Shown: positions 10,990 through 22,508 of the stretch, in pieces
Numbering within the stretch: the first letter of the stretch is position 1
Layout: every line of letters begins with the position of its first letter
Origin: Dichetophora obliterata
Lineage: Eukaryota; Arthropoda; Insecta; Diptera; Sciomyzidae
Assembly (NCBI GenBank): GCA_963920525.1
Contig: OY986436.1
Coordinates: 182,058,361-182,122,360, forward strand
DNA: 64,000 bases
Direction: 5' to 3'
Position numbers and translations under genes: made by a program
The notes under the pieces: model-generated
What the model was told of the DNA's origin: nothing
What the model saw: the letters and a program-made list of their open reading frames with translations, nothing else
Databases searched by the model: none

Positions 10990-11846
10990 AAAAAAATCGA
11001 GAGCCCCATTCGAGTTTTGGATGTGACCGATTTTTGCTCAATTGCAGCGAAGAGAAAAGATCGTCAGCACAAACGCATAAAGCAGCCACAAAACACCTTC
11101 AAGTCGCCTTCAAGATTTCGCCCATCATTTCGAGAAAAGAAACTGATACGGTAGTGTGTTTGCAACCGCGTGTGTGGTGACTGCGATCGTGAATGCAAAA
11201 TCTAATTAGAATTAGATCTAGCCGTAAAAAGAAAAAAATCCTAATTAAAAAGAAAAAGAAAATCGGGTTAAAAACGAAAAACTAGCTTAACAATACTAAA
11301 GGTTTAAATGTTGTAATAAATAGCGCAAAAATTAGAGATAGAACTTTAAACAAAAATAGAAAAAAAAAAGAAGGAAAGAAGTCGTGTTGAAACCTAATTT
11401 CCGTATGAACAAGAGTGTTAAAATCGCTTTAAAAGTAGTTGTAAAATGGCTAAATATTGGTAAAAAAAAAAGTTTACTTAATGAGTATGTATACCTAAAT
11501 TAAATACTTAAGCTTACAATATTTTAGAAATAATCGCGGAAATTTAACATAATGAGATCAAAAGGAAAAAATTGATACATATATATTGGCTGAAAATATT
11601 TACAGCGATAGCTATGCTAGCCGATTTGTGCTGAAAATATAAAACGAAAACGAAAACAAAACAAAGAGACAAAACAAAACCAAAAAAAAAAAAAAACCAC
11701 AAAAATTCGGTTCTTAAGTCCTATTAAACGTTAACCCAACATTTGAGCAGAAATAATTCATCATAGTTAACTTATAAACTTTTTCTCCAGCCCTAACTGC
11801 AGCAGCAACATTCTGTAAGGCCTTGCAACATGTTCCTGTATTACAA
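10990..11846 (+). CDS. Possible host 5' leader exon and short start exon
   Basis: The stretch 11030-11220 has the base composition of a fly 5' UTR (A/C-rich, with AAGTCGCC and ACAAACGC runs) in otherwise very AT-rich DNA. At 11781-11790 TTTTCTCCAG makes a good acceptor. It is followed by a 56 bp exon, 11791-11846, ending AA|GTAAGT, a near-consensus donor. This exon holds an ATG at 11830-11832 in CAAC-ATG context, and would encode MFLYY plus two bases. If real, the rest of the protein lies in exons I could not find downstream. The donor for the leader exon is not clear, and the gene is not identifiable. Prediction only. Confidence 0.3.
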
Positions 11847-11849
11847 GTA

Positions 11850-13412
11850 AGTCATCAACATTTTAATTTATTGTCTATCTATTGCTAACTTTAAATACCA
11901 AAATGCTCAAATTTTCTTAGTCGAATCAAAGTATCCTTAACATAAGATCAGGTTTTTTTTTTTTTGCTAAAGATTAGTGCCAAAATTATTAATGTTTACC
12001 TTAAAAATATAAAAAAAAAAGAACAAAGAAAGAAAGAACGGAGAAAATGAACATATGATGATCGTCATGTCGCGCTCGCTCTCGCTCAGGAGCTTTAATA
12101 TTTAATGCAGTATAGTTGTTGTAGCGTAAATCGTCGCGTAAAAGTGGAGACTTTTTTAAAAAAGTTCTCAATGAAGTTTTGCTAAGATTTGCTTATACCA
12201 GAAAGATTTCATTCATTGTTTTATTTGATTTTTTTTTTCTTGTCACTATCTTACTGTTACTATAATGATTTTGGTTCTTTGTTTTGATTAGTACTGAAGT
12301 AATAACTCTGCACAGTGGGTTATCTCCTGTGAGTCGAGGTTAAATTTCAGCAAGTTACATTGTCTTTGTGTAAATGAAGGCAATTGTAAACGAATTCAAT
12401 ACAAGTAAATTAAAGTGGAATGCGTTTTAAGTACATAAATATTTATTAAAGACAAAGACAAAAAACAACTTTAAGATATCAAAGAAAATATTGTTCTTAT
12501 TCTAGCACAACTAAGTATGCTATACCTAGGTCTATATATATTTGTTTTTACTTTTCTTTTTTTTCACGCTAGTTCGTAGCATCCTATTTGGTATAATCTG
12601 GTTATATTTTGAATTCGTTTTCTAAGCTAAGTAAAGCAAAACAGTCTGGGCTTGAATTACTTAAAAAAAAAAAGCCTTTATTATGTTTGAAATTATTTAA
12701 GATAAAAGCAAGTATTATCAGTTTCAGACTGTTATGACATTGAATTGTTGTATATTTTCTGTAGAAAAACAAATGTTATTAATAAAAAAGAAATTATTTG
12801 AGAAACCCTATATTTTTTAATTGACATCAAGTCATGAATTCTTAAATCTCTAAATTGTCTGGTGGTATGGTAAAGTGAGAGGGTAAAGTTAAGTCTGGGA
12901 TTCGTAATAAAAACTACCTTACGAATCAAGGAGGTAGGGTATCAGAAGACCTATCAAATAACACCTAAAGATAGTGTCTTTGTTGTTGTTTTGCCAATTG
13001 AAGACTTTCACCTTTGAGTTTTATGAGTGAGTTTTAGTAATATTTCATTAATTATTTTTTTTTTGGTTGGTCCATTACTATAGTTTTTTTTTGGTTTTGT
13101 TGTTTTGTTTATATTTATAAAGGCCACTCGAGGACTCTTTAAAAGAGTACCAATCGGTGTTCTGGTTGGAAGAGAGGCAAGAACCTCCCCACGGGCTGAT
13201 TGCTAGCTGTTATTATAAGGGTCCACCTACCCTCTTCCCCAGATCAAACCAACTTAGGTTGGTCCCATGGTTGGTTACAATACCTAGTCTTGCTTTAAAA
13301 AGCAACAATTATTTTTTATATTTTCATATTTCCATATGAAAGATCCTTTAAAGAATGATCTCTAATATTGAAATTGGAAGAACTTTTAGAAATAATGAAA
13401 TTTTAATATTTT
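11850..13412. other. Intron-like or intergenic DNA, no repeats recognised
   Basis: No transposon signatures and no coding exon recognised. A small CGCTCGCTCTCGCTC tract lies at 12071-12085. If the start exon at 11791-11846 is real, this would be its intron. Confidence 0.35.
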
Positions 13413-13870
13413 TATACCCCCACGTTTAAAAAACGTAATGGGGGTATATTAATTTTTTCACTCCGTTTGTAACGTCGATAAGGAGGCGTGGCCGGTATAG
13501 AAAAGTGTATATATTCCTGATCAGCATCACCTCCTGAGTCGACTTAGCCATGTCCGTCTGTCCGTATGTCCGTCTGTGTCCACGATAGCAGCCGTTATTT
13601 TGAGCTATCATAACGAAATTCAAAATATAAGCTTTTTATACAAAAATTGATGTCAAGTTCGAATCTGAGCAAAATCGGATGAAAACCACGCCTACCTCCC
13701 ATACAAAGTGACTTAACCAAAACGGTAAGATCTCTTTAAATTCCACAAAAATCAATTTATTGAAATTCTCTTTAAATATATTTAACAGTTTGCTTAAGAC
13801 TTTATATATACTGTAATGTGGCAGTGGGGGTATTTTAACTTCGGCCCAGTCGAAGATAATTCCTTACTAA
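13413..13870 (+). mobile_element. DINE-1-like helentron element, copy 1
   Basis: Starts TATACCCCCACG and continues as a hairpin (TATACCCCCACGTTT ... AACGTAATGGGGGTATA). It then has the fly-typical ATATATTCCTGATCAGCA and TTAGCCATGTCCGTCTGTCC blocks. It ends with a hairpin ACTTCGGCCCAGTCGAAG, then CTAA, matching the CTRR end of Helitron-group elements. These blocks are those of INE-1/DINE-1 in Drosophila, a non-autonomous helentron-associated family. Copy 2 lies at 46069-46642 in the same orientation. Confidence 0.85.
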
Positions 13871-13976
13871 TTTTATGTAGTTTTATTTTTTTTTTTTTTT
13901 TTTTTTGAAACTAAAATAAAAAATTTGTTCATTCATATTCATGTTTCTTTTAAGAAATTTTGGTGATTTTTTTTTT

Positions 13977-14579
13977 GCACCCCCATTTGTACTGCCCACC
14001 CAGATGAAATTAGCTTCCGACGCGCTTGCTCGTTAGCCATTTTGATACCATAACCTCGTGTTCCTGTAAGTTGAGGGAGCACCACACTGTTAGGTTATAA
14101 CCATCCGGTGCGATTAATGAACGTTAGAAGATAGTTAATTTTTGTAGTTGAAAGTTCCCCTAGATTGCTTAGGAAGCTTAGGCTTGCCTAGCGCTCTTAG
14201 TCTAGACCTGGTCAAGGCCGGGCAGGTGCACAGTGTTTCTTTTTCGTTTGGGTCATCGCAGCTGCGACAGTAGGTGTTGGAGGGTAGTCCAATTATTTCG
14301 GCGTGTACTCCGATGCACCAGTAACCCGTTATAATAGCCGTGATTCTGGCTATGTCATTTCGGGGTTTTGAGAGCATCTCCTGAGTTCTACCTAGGTTGT
14401 AAAGGGGCATAATTTTCTTGATGTATTTCAGGCTGGTAGTCCTTTCCATCTTCGACTGGCTAAGGCCAAGTAGAAAGAGTGAATTCCTCCTTTAATGGTA
14501 CTCAGTGGACTTCGACTGGTCACGCTCTTGAAACGCCAAGGGAGGAACCCCGGCTAGCCAGTTCATCCGCCTTTTCATC
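13977..14579 (-). pseudogene. LINE 3' fragment: RNase H end, zinc knuckle, 3' UTR
   Basis: Minus strand: DEKADELASRGSSLG at about 14577-14533 (end of an RNase H domain), a stop, then ITAIITGYWCIG and CRSCDDPNEKETLCTCPAL (14449-14135), the Cys-rich C-terminus found in I/LOA/jockey-type ORF2. The 3' UTR has the ATGGCTAACGAGCAAGCGCG and CATCTGGGTGGGCAG blocks and ends near an oligo-A. A 5'-truncated, frameshifted insertion related to, but different from, the LINE at 49021-52845. Confidence 0.75.
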
Positions 14580-17500
14580 TTAATATATAAAAGGCAAGCA
14601 CGCTGCTCCGTGTCCAATATCTCTTAAACTGTTCATCCTAAAAGTATGCACTTTGTAATTCATAGAAAGCAAGCATGCTGCTCTGCACACAGTACTTCTC
14701 AAACTGTAATTATTTTTTGACAGTTAAGCACTTTTACAAGACATACTGTTCTAAAAAATGTTCAGCCTGAAAGTATGCACAAAAAATATAATTGATACTT
14801 ATCAGTGGCAATATTGGGTTTTACAATAGTACGTTTTTGATCTAACTACCTCTTTTTTTTCATCCTTTTATAAAAAAGTTATGACGAGTTTAATAAAATT
14901 ATTTTGATTAGATTTGAGTCGATTTTACTAAAAAATATAATTGTATCAGCCGCGAAACGACACCTGAGTTGCTACGTATATGATGGTTGCAAGGCCAGTT
15001 TGTTAAGTTGAGTATGAATATGATTGTTACTAAACCCGACATTTTGCACTTTTACACTAGAACTAATTTTTCAACATTGCTTCAATACTTAAAGTGTTAT
15101 TTAAAGTGGTACATTTGTATTTTGCAAAAATCAAGTTAATAGAAAATCAAACTTAAAAAGTGCTTTCGGGAAATGGCTCAAAAAGTAAGTGTGCGGAGGA
15201 CCTGTCGTAGGACATGCTTTTATGATAGTATTCAATAAGTTCCTATTTGTTTTTAATGCAGGGAGGCAAATCATTTTCAACTATTAAAAAAATTCTATTA
15301 ATAAATTTTTTGTTCGGTTTTAATGGCAAAGTCATATATTTAAACTTGACACAGTCGAACTTCCCTATATTGAACTCCTATAAAATTAAGTTCTCCCTAC
15401 TATGAATTGATTAAAAAAACACAGCTTTTTCGTTCTACTTTGAGTGTATTTAGATCACCGTATAATGATTTTCCATACAGTGAATCTTTCTTTATAATGA
15501 ACAAGTTGTTTCCCCCACGGTTCGTGATGAAAAAGAACACAAATCGAGAAGAAACGTTGCGAAATTGAGGCAAATGGCAAGCAGCTGTCTACTTGCATTT
15601 ATTTTATTTAATCTGCGCTAAAATTTTATAATAACATGGTGATGGTCTTGTTATTAAAAAGTGATTATTTCATTATTTATATGTGTTATAATGTTTGCGG
15701 AAATTATTAACTATTATGAATGTAAATAATTTGACAATGAGTGATGTGTAATAAAAACTTAGCAAATTTTTGCAACCGGGTTCTTTTGCATTGCTCTAAC
15801 AAATATTTTGTTTCTTAAATTTCCTTCTTTTATTTAAATGGGCATTCTTTTTAAATCGCATTACCTTGAAAGTAAAAACGTTTTAAAACAAAAACAGTAT
15901 TATAATCAGAGTATTACAATAAAAAATGTAACATAAATGTTAACGAAAGTACCCGTCTTAGAATATTAATTGCGAGTACTTATTATTTAATATATACACA
16001 ACATTACTGTCATTTAAACAGATCGGTAGAATTCTCACTTGCCGCAGATTGAGTGAGAAAAACATGAAGTTTTATCGATTCACTTTTCTTAAACCAATGC
16101 TTTTTTTTAAAGATTCTATTGAAGTGAAATCGGAACATGTGACAACTTATCGATTTGGAAGAAACGAATAGAACAGAAATCGATTCAGATTATTACACAA
16201 ACAGTGTAGGTGAGAATTACGTCAGAGTGACATCAAATCGGTAACATGGATCGGTAACTGCAATCGTTACGAATTACAAGAGCGAGCTACAGGTATTTAT
16301 TTTCTAATTTATGTGCATACTCACGTTCATATTACAATCCTATAACCAAATAATTACGGTGACGAATTGGCGGATGTTACGTTACCTACCTTGGTATTTT
16401 CTTCATCAATTGGAATACTTCGAACCATTGTGGAGATGAGGAGTAACCTACCGACTAATGTGTTTAAATTTCTATATGTATTACAAGGTATTGTGAGAAA
16501 GGAAAATTAGCCTACTCTATGTACAGTTTATTATAAAGTTGCGTCGATTAATTATTGCGCACGATATAAGTACTTTAGCATTTAGTAAAATTTTGTACAG
16601 ATAATTTTTCAAGCTCATAAATAATTTACTCACCATCGCTTAGTTCATATTTATTCAAAACTTAAATTTTTTTATAACTGTTTTTTTTTTTTGACTAAAT
16701 TTTAAGTTTGGTGCGCCATAGCGAAAAAACTATGGCTCATAGTTCTAAACCTGACTTCAATAATTTAAAGAAATTAGTTTAATCTACTGTTCAAAAAATA
16801 CATCATACCTCTATCTGTCCAAAGTCTCTTTCTATCGCATAATTAAAGAAAATATCTGAAACACATTGAAAAAGCTCTGGTAGAAGGCTTAAAGTTATTT
16901 GCATTTCAAAAAGTAAAATTTATTTTAACTCAGCGCAAAACTACGCAACTTTTTACACCCCTTGCGTATAAAAGTTCTAAAAAAAATATTTCGGCCTAGC
17001 GTAATATTCAGGCATGGTTAGTTGTTGTCTTTTGTTGTCCCAGAGCCCAAAACATATGATGGTGGGTAAATATTTTTCACAGCGCTGATTTGAAAATTAG
17101 CTAATACTGAGAAAGTTCGAAAATCTGTAATAGCTGAGTTATGCATTTTTACAGTAAAAAAATGTGGTTATTATGAAAATTTGGTAATAATGCTTTTTAT
17201 ATTCTCAGAAAGTTGCAAATTCCATATTCCTAGAACATTTCTGTTTCATACTCCTATTATTAAAAAATAAACCGATAGAAGCTATGCCGTTTTTAATACC
17301 TAAACTCCAATTAAAGTTTTAATAGCTGAATGGTAGTTTTAGGTTCTTTCTCGCAATAGCTTGATGTTGATAATTTGTTCGTGTGTTTTACTTGTGTGCT
17401 TACTACTTATATAATAGTTGCTGTTGTTGTTACAATATTTTTCCCATAATTACAATAATGCATGATTTGTTGTAGTTGTTTCTTAGAGTAGAGCTTCTTG

Positions 17501-17754
17501 AAGTATAACCTAGCGTGCTTGTGTTTATAGCGACCACACGTGTTTGCATATTTAAAGAGTTGTAAATACACTCTAAAAAATTAATTTATATCTACCATTA
17601 TTGTACTTTTACATCACCTAACGTTAGTGCAATCTTACTACATGTTTTAAAGTTGATGTTACATGTTTAAAATTATATACAAGCTTTGGTAATTTATTTT
17701 AATTTTTATGCAATATGTGTATAAACTTTATGTTCTTTAAATACTGCATTGAAT
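14580..17754. other. No gene recognised; one solitary pogo-like end
   Basis: The stretch starting CAGTCGAACTTCCCTATA at about 15350 looks like a single Tc1/pogo-type terminus, but I could not find its partner. GCAAGCAYGCTGCTC occurs twice (14594, 14668). The rest is AT-rich and featureless to my reading. Confidence 0.4.
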
Positions 17755-18101
17755 TAGTGCTCGACCGATTCCCAATTTTCCCATCGATGCCTATGTTTAT
17801 GCCAATGTTGACTGCATTTTTTAAACCAATAGCGATGCCGATGCTGGTTCTTAAAATTCAACCGATGACGATACAAAACCTAAATTTCCTGCTGATACCG
17901 ATGCCGATTAATCGATCGAACACTAATTAAAATGATGAGCCCTGATTTCAGTATTCAAAAATGTCAAAAATGCCTGTATTCAAATGGAGTCGTTTGGTAT
18001 AAAGCACTCAAGGCTCTCGTGCCGATTCTGTTTTTTTCAACCGATGCCGATACAAAATCGATGGTGATTCGATACCGATACGAATAATCGGTCGAGCACT
18101 A
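17755..18101. mobile_element. hAT-type MITE, TAGTGCTCGACCGATT TIRs
   Basis: Ends TAGTGCTCGACCGATT and AATCGGTCGAGCACTA, flanked by CATTGAAT and CATAAAAT (6 of 8 identical, a plausible decayed 8 bp duplication). The interior is rich in a CCGATGCCGATAC motif. A second, weaker right end (ATCGATCGAACACTA) at 17910-17924 suggests either an internal truncated copy or subterminal repeats. Confidence 0.7.
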
Positions 18102-18232
18102 CATAAAATTAAACATGTCGAGTCCTAACCACAAAACTACTGTAAGCGCCACTTTATTTAAAACTCATTTTTAAATAGCAACCAACAGTGCTAAAAGAAA
18201 GCAACCAATAGTTCAACTTCCACAACATAATA

Positions 18233-18500
18233 GGGGTATTCACGATGTGGTGTAATTGTGATTTCTTTTAGACAAAATTTCTTAAATACTTTAAATTTGA
18301 AAGTTTAAAAGAGAAGAAAGTTTAAAGTTATCTTAAATTAATTATTTATTTTTTGGTATCTAATTTCCTTAAAGCCTAATATTGAAATTCAATTTTTTTT
18401 TTTCTTTTATAAATTATGTAAGTTTAATATATTTATTCTAGTCTGTTAGGATTGTATCCATACGCATAAACAAATAAATAAATAAATAAAAATTTACAAT
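18233..18500. repeat. Single end of GGGTATTCAC-family MITE; (AAAT)n tract
   Basis: GGGGTATTCACGATGTGGTG at 18234 matches the right end (reverse complement) of the small MITE at 32286-32429. An (AAAT)n tract at 18470-18490 may be a LINE tail. No complete element could be delimited. Confidence 0.4.
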
Positions 18501-19140
18501 ACTTATAACTTATTGTGAACGAACCTTCACTTAAGTATTGTATTTTTAAAATCAGCTTATTTTTGTATGTACTTTTGTTTGGAAATCTTCTAAATATTTA
18601 TTCCTGTAAGGGTCCCCTCATTCCAGGAAATCTACAAACGCTACAGAAACACTTGATTATCATAAGAAAGGTCTTGAGCTAAAGGCATGCACAACATTGT
18701 TTAATTTTTGATAGGTGATACCGTTAAGCTGATATGAGCGTTTAGTCTCATATTACTACATAAAGACTTAAGACACGAACTCGCTTTAATGCGAATGAGA
18801 AACTGTGATTCCCAAAGCGAATAATTTAGCAATTTCTGGATCAATTTATTTTATTTCAGTTTTTATATTTTATTTTGGTAACAGTTTGTTAATAAATACT
18901 TTAAATATTTAAATGAAAATAATCTATTTCAGTAAGGATTTCTGAGACGTCAGCATTGACAGGGTCTGGAATGGTCAATGAGGTATCGAATGAAAGTGCT
19001 GGATGTGGGGAGGCGTGGACAATTTGGTTCGTTTTTTGATTAGTGACCAACAAAATATGAGCATTTAAAGGTAACTTCTCAAATGAAATCTAAAATAAAA
19101 GAGATAAAAAAACATGGTGCAAGAAGGCATTTAAGACATT

Positions 19141-19989
19141 CAGTGTGAAAACTAAGTGTTATTTTAAACACTGCTTTAAAATCATCAATAGCCTTAATTT
19201 CATCGTCGGCTTTATATTTAAGCTTATGCAATCTTAATTTTAGACAGTAGGAAGTTACAATTTAGCATTTTAAAGCGTGCCTGTTGAAAATCATGCAGTC
19301 TTACAGTGCACCCTAAACAAGTGCGCGTTGCGCTGCGTTCCCAAGCGCCACGCTATTTTATTTTACGCTCAACCTAAACAAGTGCGCTGCGGAAAAGAAA
19401 GCTGCTCTCGAACCAGCTCAGTCAGATGGTTTAAAAATCTTAAAGAAACTTTTAGTATTGTGTAAAAATCTATTAATATTGCAAATACTTCCATTTGCAA
19501 TTGAGATTAATTCATTAATAGCAGTTGATTGCTCTTTGTTCTAATACTTTGGTTTTATGCAGCCAACTTCACATCCGCACGCACTGTCAAAATTGGAAAT
19601 TCGATTCATGTTGCGGTAGTCCGGTGCGTGTTTCGGTAGGCTTCATACAAAATGTATGTGCATGAGCCGATTTTGACAGCTAAACCACGCACACGCACTT
19701 GTTTAGGGTGGACTGTTACTCTTATTTTCAGCAGGGCTCACATTAATTTAATATATAGGCTGTTTTTTACTAATAATAAGGGCTGGAATTCAGCGAAGCT
19801 ACTACTGCTTTTACAATTTAACTACCTTAAAATAAGACAGTATTGGATGCTGGTTTGCAGCAAATAAAGGATAGTGTAATTTCAGTGAAAGCTGTCTTAA
19901 AGCTGTTGCAGCTTTCTTTAAGACAGTTTGTTCACCTAGTAATAAGATTTACTTTTTACAGTGTTGTTAAGATGTACAACAAACACTTG
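19141..19989. mobile_element. TIR element S, short relative of element L
   Basis: Begins CAGTGTGAAAAC and has a near-terminal TACAGTG at 19957-19963. It is flanked by AGACATT at 19134-19140 and 19990-19996, a likely 7-8 bp duplication in family D repeat. Internal blocks (GTAGGAAGTTACAATTTAGC, TCTTATTTTCAGCAGGGC, GGATGCTGGTTTGCAGCA) also occur in the 20286-23978 element, so this is a deletion derivative of the same family. It contains the MITE at 19305-19714. Confidence 0.65.
19305..19714. mobile_element. MITE with CACCCTAAACAAGTGCG TIRs
   Basis: Terminal inverted repeats AGTGCACCCTAAACAAGTGC and (other end, reverse complement) AGTCCACCCTAAACAAGTGC. The long relative shows the unfilled site at about 20434-20452 (CAGTCTTGCTCTTATTTTC). 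The motif CCTAAACAAGTGCGCTGCG also recurs internally at about 19372. Confidence 0.75.
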
Positions 19990-20746
19990 AGACATTTTTC
20001 GCTATTTATTACGGTTACACTACAATAAGCATTTTTTATGTAACATGTGTGAATATATATTGTGGTGGTGAAATTTCTTCCAAATAATAATATTAAAAAA
20101 GTCCCGTTATTTTGGCATTAAATTCTCAGTATAACGTATTTTTGTATGAAAAGTCGTTGGTTACTAAAAATAACGGAATACGAAAGTTTTTGGTAACATT
20201 TTCCACGGATAGTATGTTAAAAAAAAATCCCGTTATTATGACATCAAAATTATTGCGATATCTCGAAAACTAGATTTTCTCAGTACACTGTAAAAACGAA
20301 ATCTTATTTTAAGCACTGACTTAAAACCAACATTAGCCTTAATTTAAGCGTCTTCTTTATATTAAGATTATGCTGCCTTAATTTCAGACAGTAGGAGGTT
20401 GAAATTCAAAATTTTAAAGCTTGCTTGTTCAAAATCAGGCAGTCTTGCTCTTATTTTCAGCAGGGCCTTACATTAATTTCACGTATAGGGTTATATTGTT
20501 GATTTGAAATTCAACGAAACAATTTTTGCTGCTTCTGAAGAAAATATGATTTTAATGGTCGAGCAAATGAAAAAGCCTATGTTTTATGGTAAAGTTATTG
20601 TCATTGATTCCGGATTTATATACAACTAAATTATATACCCGGTGTTACTTGAAATTTATATATAAAAACCCTCTAAACCATAACAAAAATTTTCCCAATT
20701 TTTCACGCAATTATTCGCAAATTTTTATTTAAACATTTTCTTCCAG

Positions 20747-22221
20747 GTATTTTGGGAGTTCTGCCAACAAGAAAACGTAGATTTAACGAAAAGCGACTTA
20801 AAAATGAGATGGGTGAACTCTCTCTCAAAAATGTTGAAATTTTTTACAACAAAGGACAGCGAAACCCCAGCTTTTCAATCTCAAGGTTTGTTAAAATTAA
20901 TAAGATCAATTTTTCAGTACGAGACTAGAATTTAGTCAATTAAACCGAGATTAACTCACCAAAATTGGTTGTTTAAACTCGGTTAAGGCAAAAAATAAAC
21001 ACATATGATAACTTAAGTGAATTCAACTTCAACGAATTCTAAAATATCTACTTAAAACGAGTTTAAAGTCCAATTTTGGTGAGTTAGGCAAACTTTAATT
21101 TGACTAAAGTTTAAACTCCGGGTTTAATGTACACTGAGGGAAAATGTGTTAAAATTAAATGAAATTGTGTTCATATTAAACAAATTTGTTTTTGAAATAG
21201 AGCTTGAACAATTTTATTTAAGGTAAAGACAAATGTTTGTAAAGGTACATTTTAAACAAAAGTTTTTGTTTTCAAAACAATGTTTTTAAATATACTTTTA
21301 CAGTAAACATTTACAGTTAAAAAAGTTTATTTAAAAAAATAATAATTGAAACGACTTCGTGAAGTCAGATTCGTGATCAGCGACCCCTAGGACTCCTCGA
21401 ATATGCTGGATAAGCTTGAATATGCTTGATAGCTAAAACATTTTCAATAATAAAATAATTGCATAGTTTTTATTTCATCATATGTTAAATATTTTTAGAA
21501 CCAATTCAAAAATATATTCTAACAATCAAATGTAAAATCGAGTTTTTCTTCAGCTTGGTCTCAATTTTCTAGTCAATTATTCCACTGCACATAGTTTTTT
21601 AATTCAATCTCTGATAGCTACGTATTTTTTGTAATTGCAAAGAAATAATAGAAAATTATATGAAAAGAAAGAAACGAGTGTATAGTTAAAAATTAAACAC
21701 GCTTGTTTTAAATTTTATTTTGTAGAAACGCAAATGCGTTAAAAATATTAATAATAAATTTTAATGTTTGTTTTCATTCTCAGTGAACATACTCGTTGTG
21801 ATATTTTTAAAAAGTAAACGAATTGTAAAAATCGTTTATTTTGTTTTTATATATCTTCGTCGACAAGGAATAACGACTAAACTCAAAATATCGTAAAAAA
21901 GCGATTCCGCGTGAAAAATTATTCCCTACAGATCTGATTCGTTTTTATTATAAATATATTGAAACTTCGCTTACAAACGTCATGAATACATATTAATTTT
22001 TCATTGATTTCTTTATATTTTTCACTCCAGATGCAGCAACTGCGGAAATTTTAAAAAAAATGACTTCGCCAGCATTTTTCGGTCCAAGGAAGCCTCTGGA
22101 GCAAAGGCAACGGCACAGCAATGTTTTGGAAATTTTTAAAGAAAAAACTCAAATTAGCAGCACCGTACCAGAAAAAACGGACCCACCAAGACTAATTGCA
22201 ATTGGCAGTATTGCCAAATAA
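20747..22221 (+). CDS. Two-exon unknown protein fragment inside element L
   Basis: Not recognised. Exon 20747-20885 follows CATTTTCTTCCAG and ends at AAG|GTTTGT; exon 22031-22221 follows TTTTTCACTCCAG and ends with TAA. Joined in phase they give about 109 residues, starting VFWEFCQQENVDLTKSDLK, with a middle KPLEQRQRHSNVLEIFKEK and ending LIAIGSIAK, charged and without membrane segments. A second frame of the first exon is also open (GILGVLPTRKRRFNEKRL) and fits an upstream open stretch at about 20495-20630, so the true phase is undecided. The 1.1 kb intron contains a MITE. The start exon was not found. Likely element cargo or an unfamiliar accessory gene. Confidence 0.4.
21132..21785. mobile_element. 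MITE, CACTGAG TIRs
   Basis: CACTGAGGGAAAATG at the left and GTTTTCATTCTCAGTG at the right form imperfect short TIRs around an AT-rich core. It lies within the proposed intron of the element L gene. Confidence 0.5.
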
Positions 22222-22427
22222 GATTTATGTTGTTGTATATATGTAGATGGTAGGCCTATTTTCTCTGATACTGTAATCGAGAGCTTAATTCAAGTTGTAG
22301 TTTAATGTTGCACCTTCTCCTGATGCACGCGCTTCTTTCGCGTTCATTTTTGGTGTTATTTTAAGAGAGCATGCTAAAAACGAATACAAAAAATACAAAT
22401 CTGTTTTAAAAGCATTAGAAGCTATTA

Positions 22428-22508
22428 ATTAATTCAAGGGCTTAATGCAATAACGTGAGGTTTTATGTGCCATATCACGTTCTTGAAAGAAGCCCTTCAA
22501 TTAATTAT
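22428..22508. repeat. Stem-loop with two paired segments
   Basis: AATTAATTCAAGGGCTT pairs with AAGCCCTTCAATTAATT, and an inner ACGTGA pairs with TCACGT. The result is an interrupted hairpin of about 80 nt. Confidence 0.6.

Noticed and set aside
13426..13623. Minus-strand frame in the DINE-1-like element
   Set aside because: DINE-1-type elements are non-coding and the matching part of copy 2 does not preserve the same protein.
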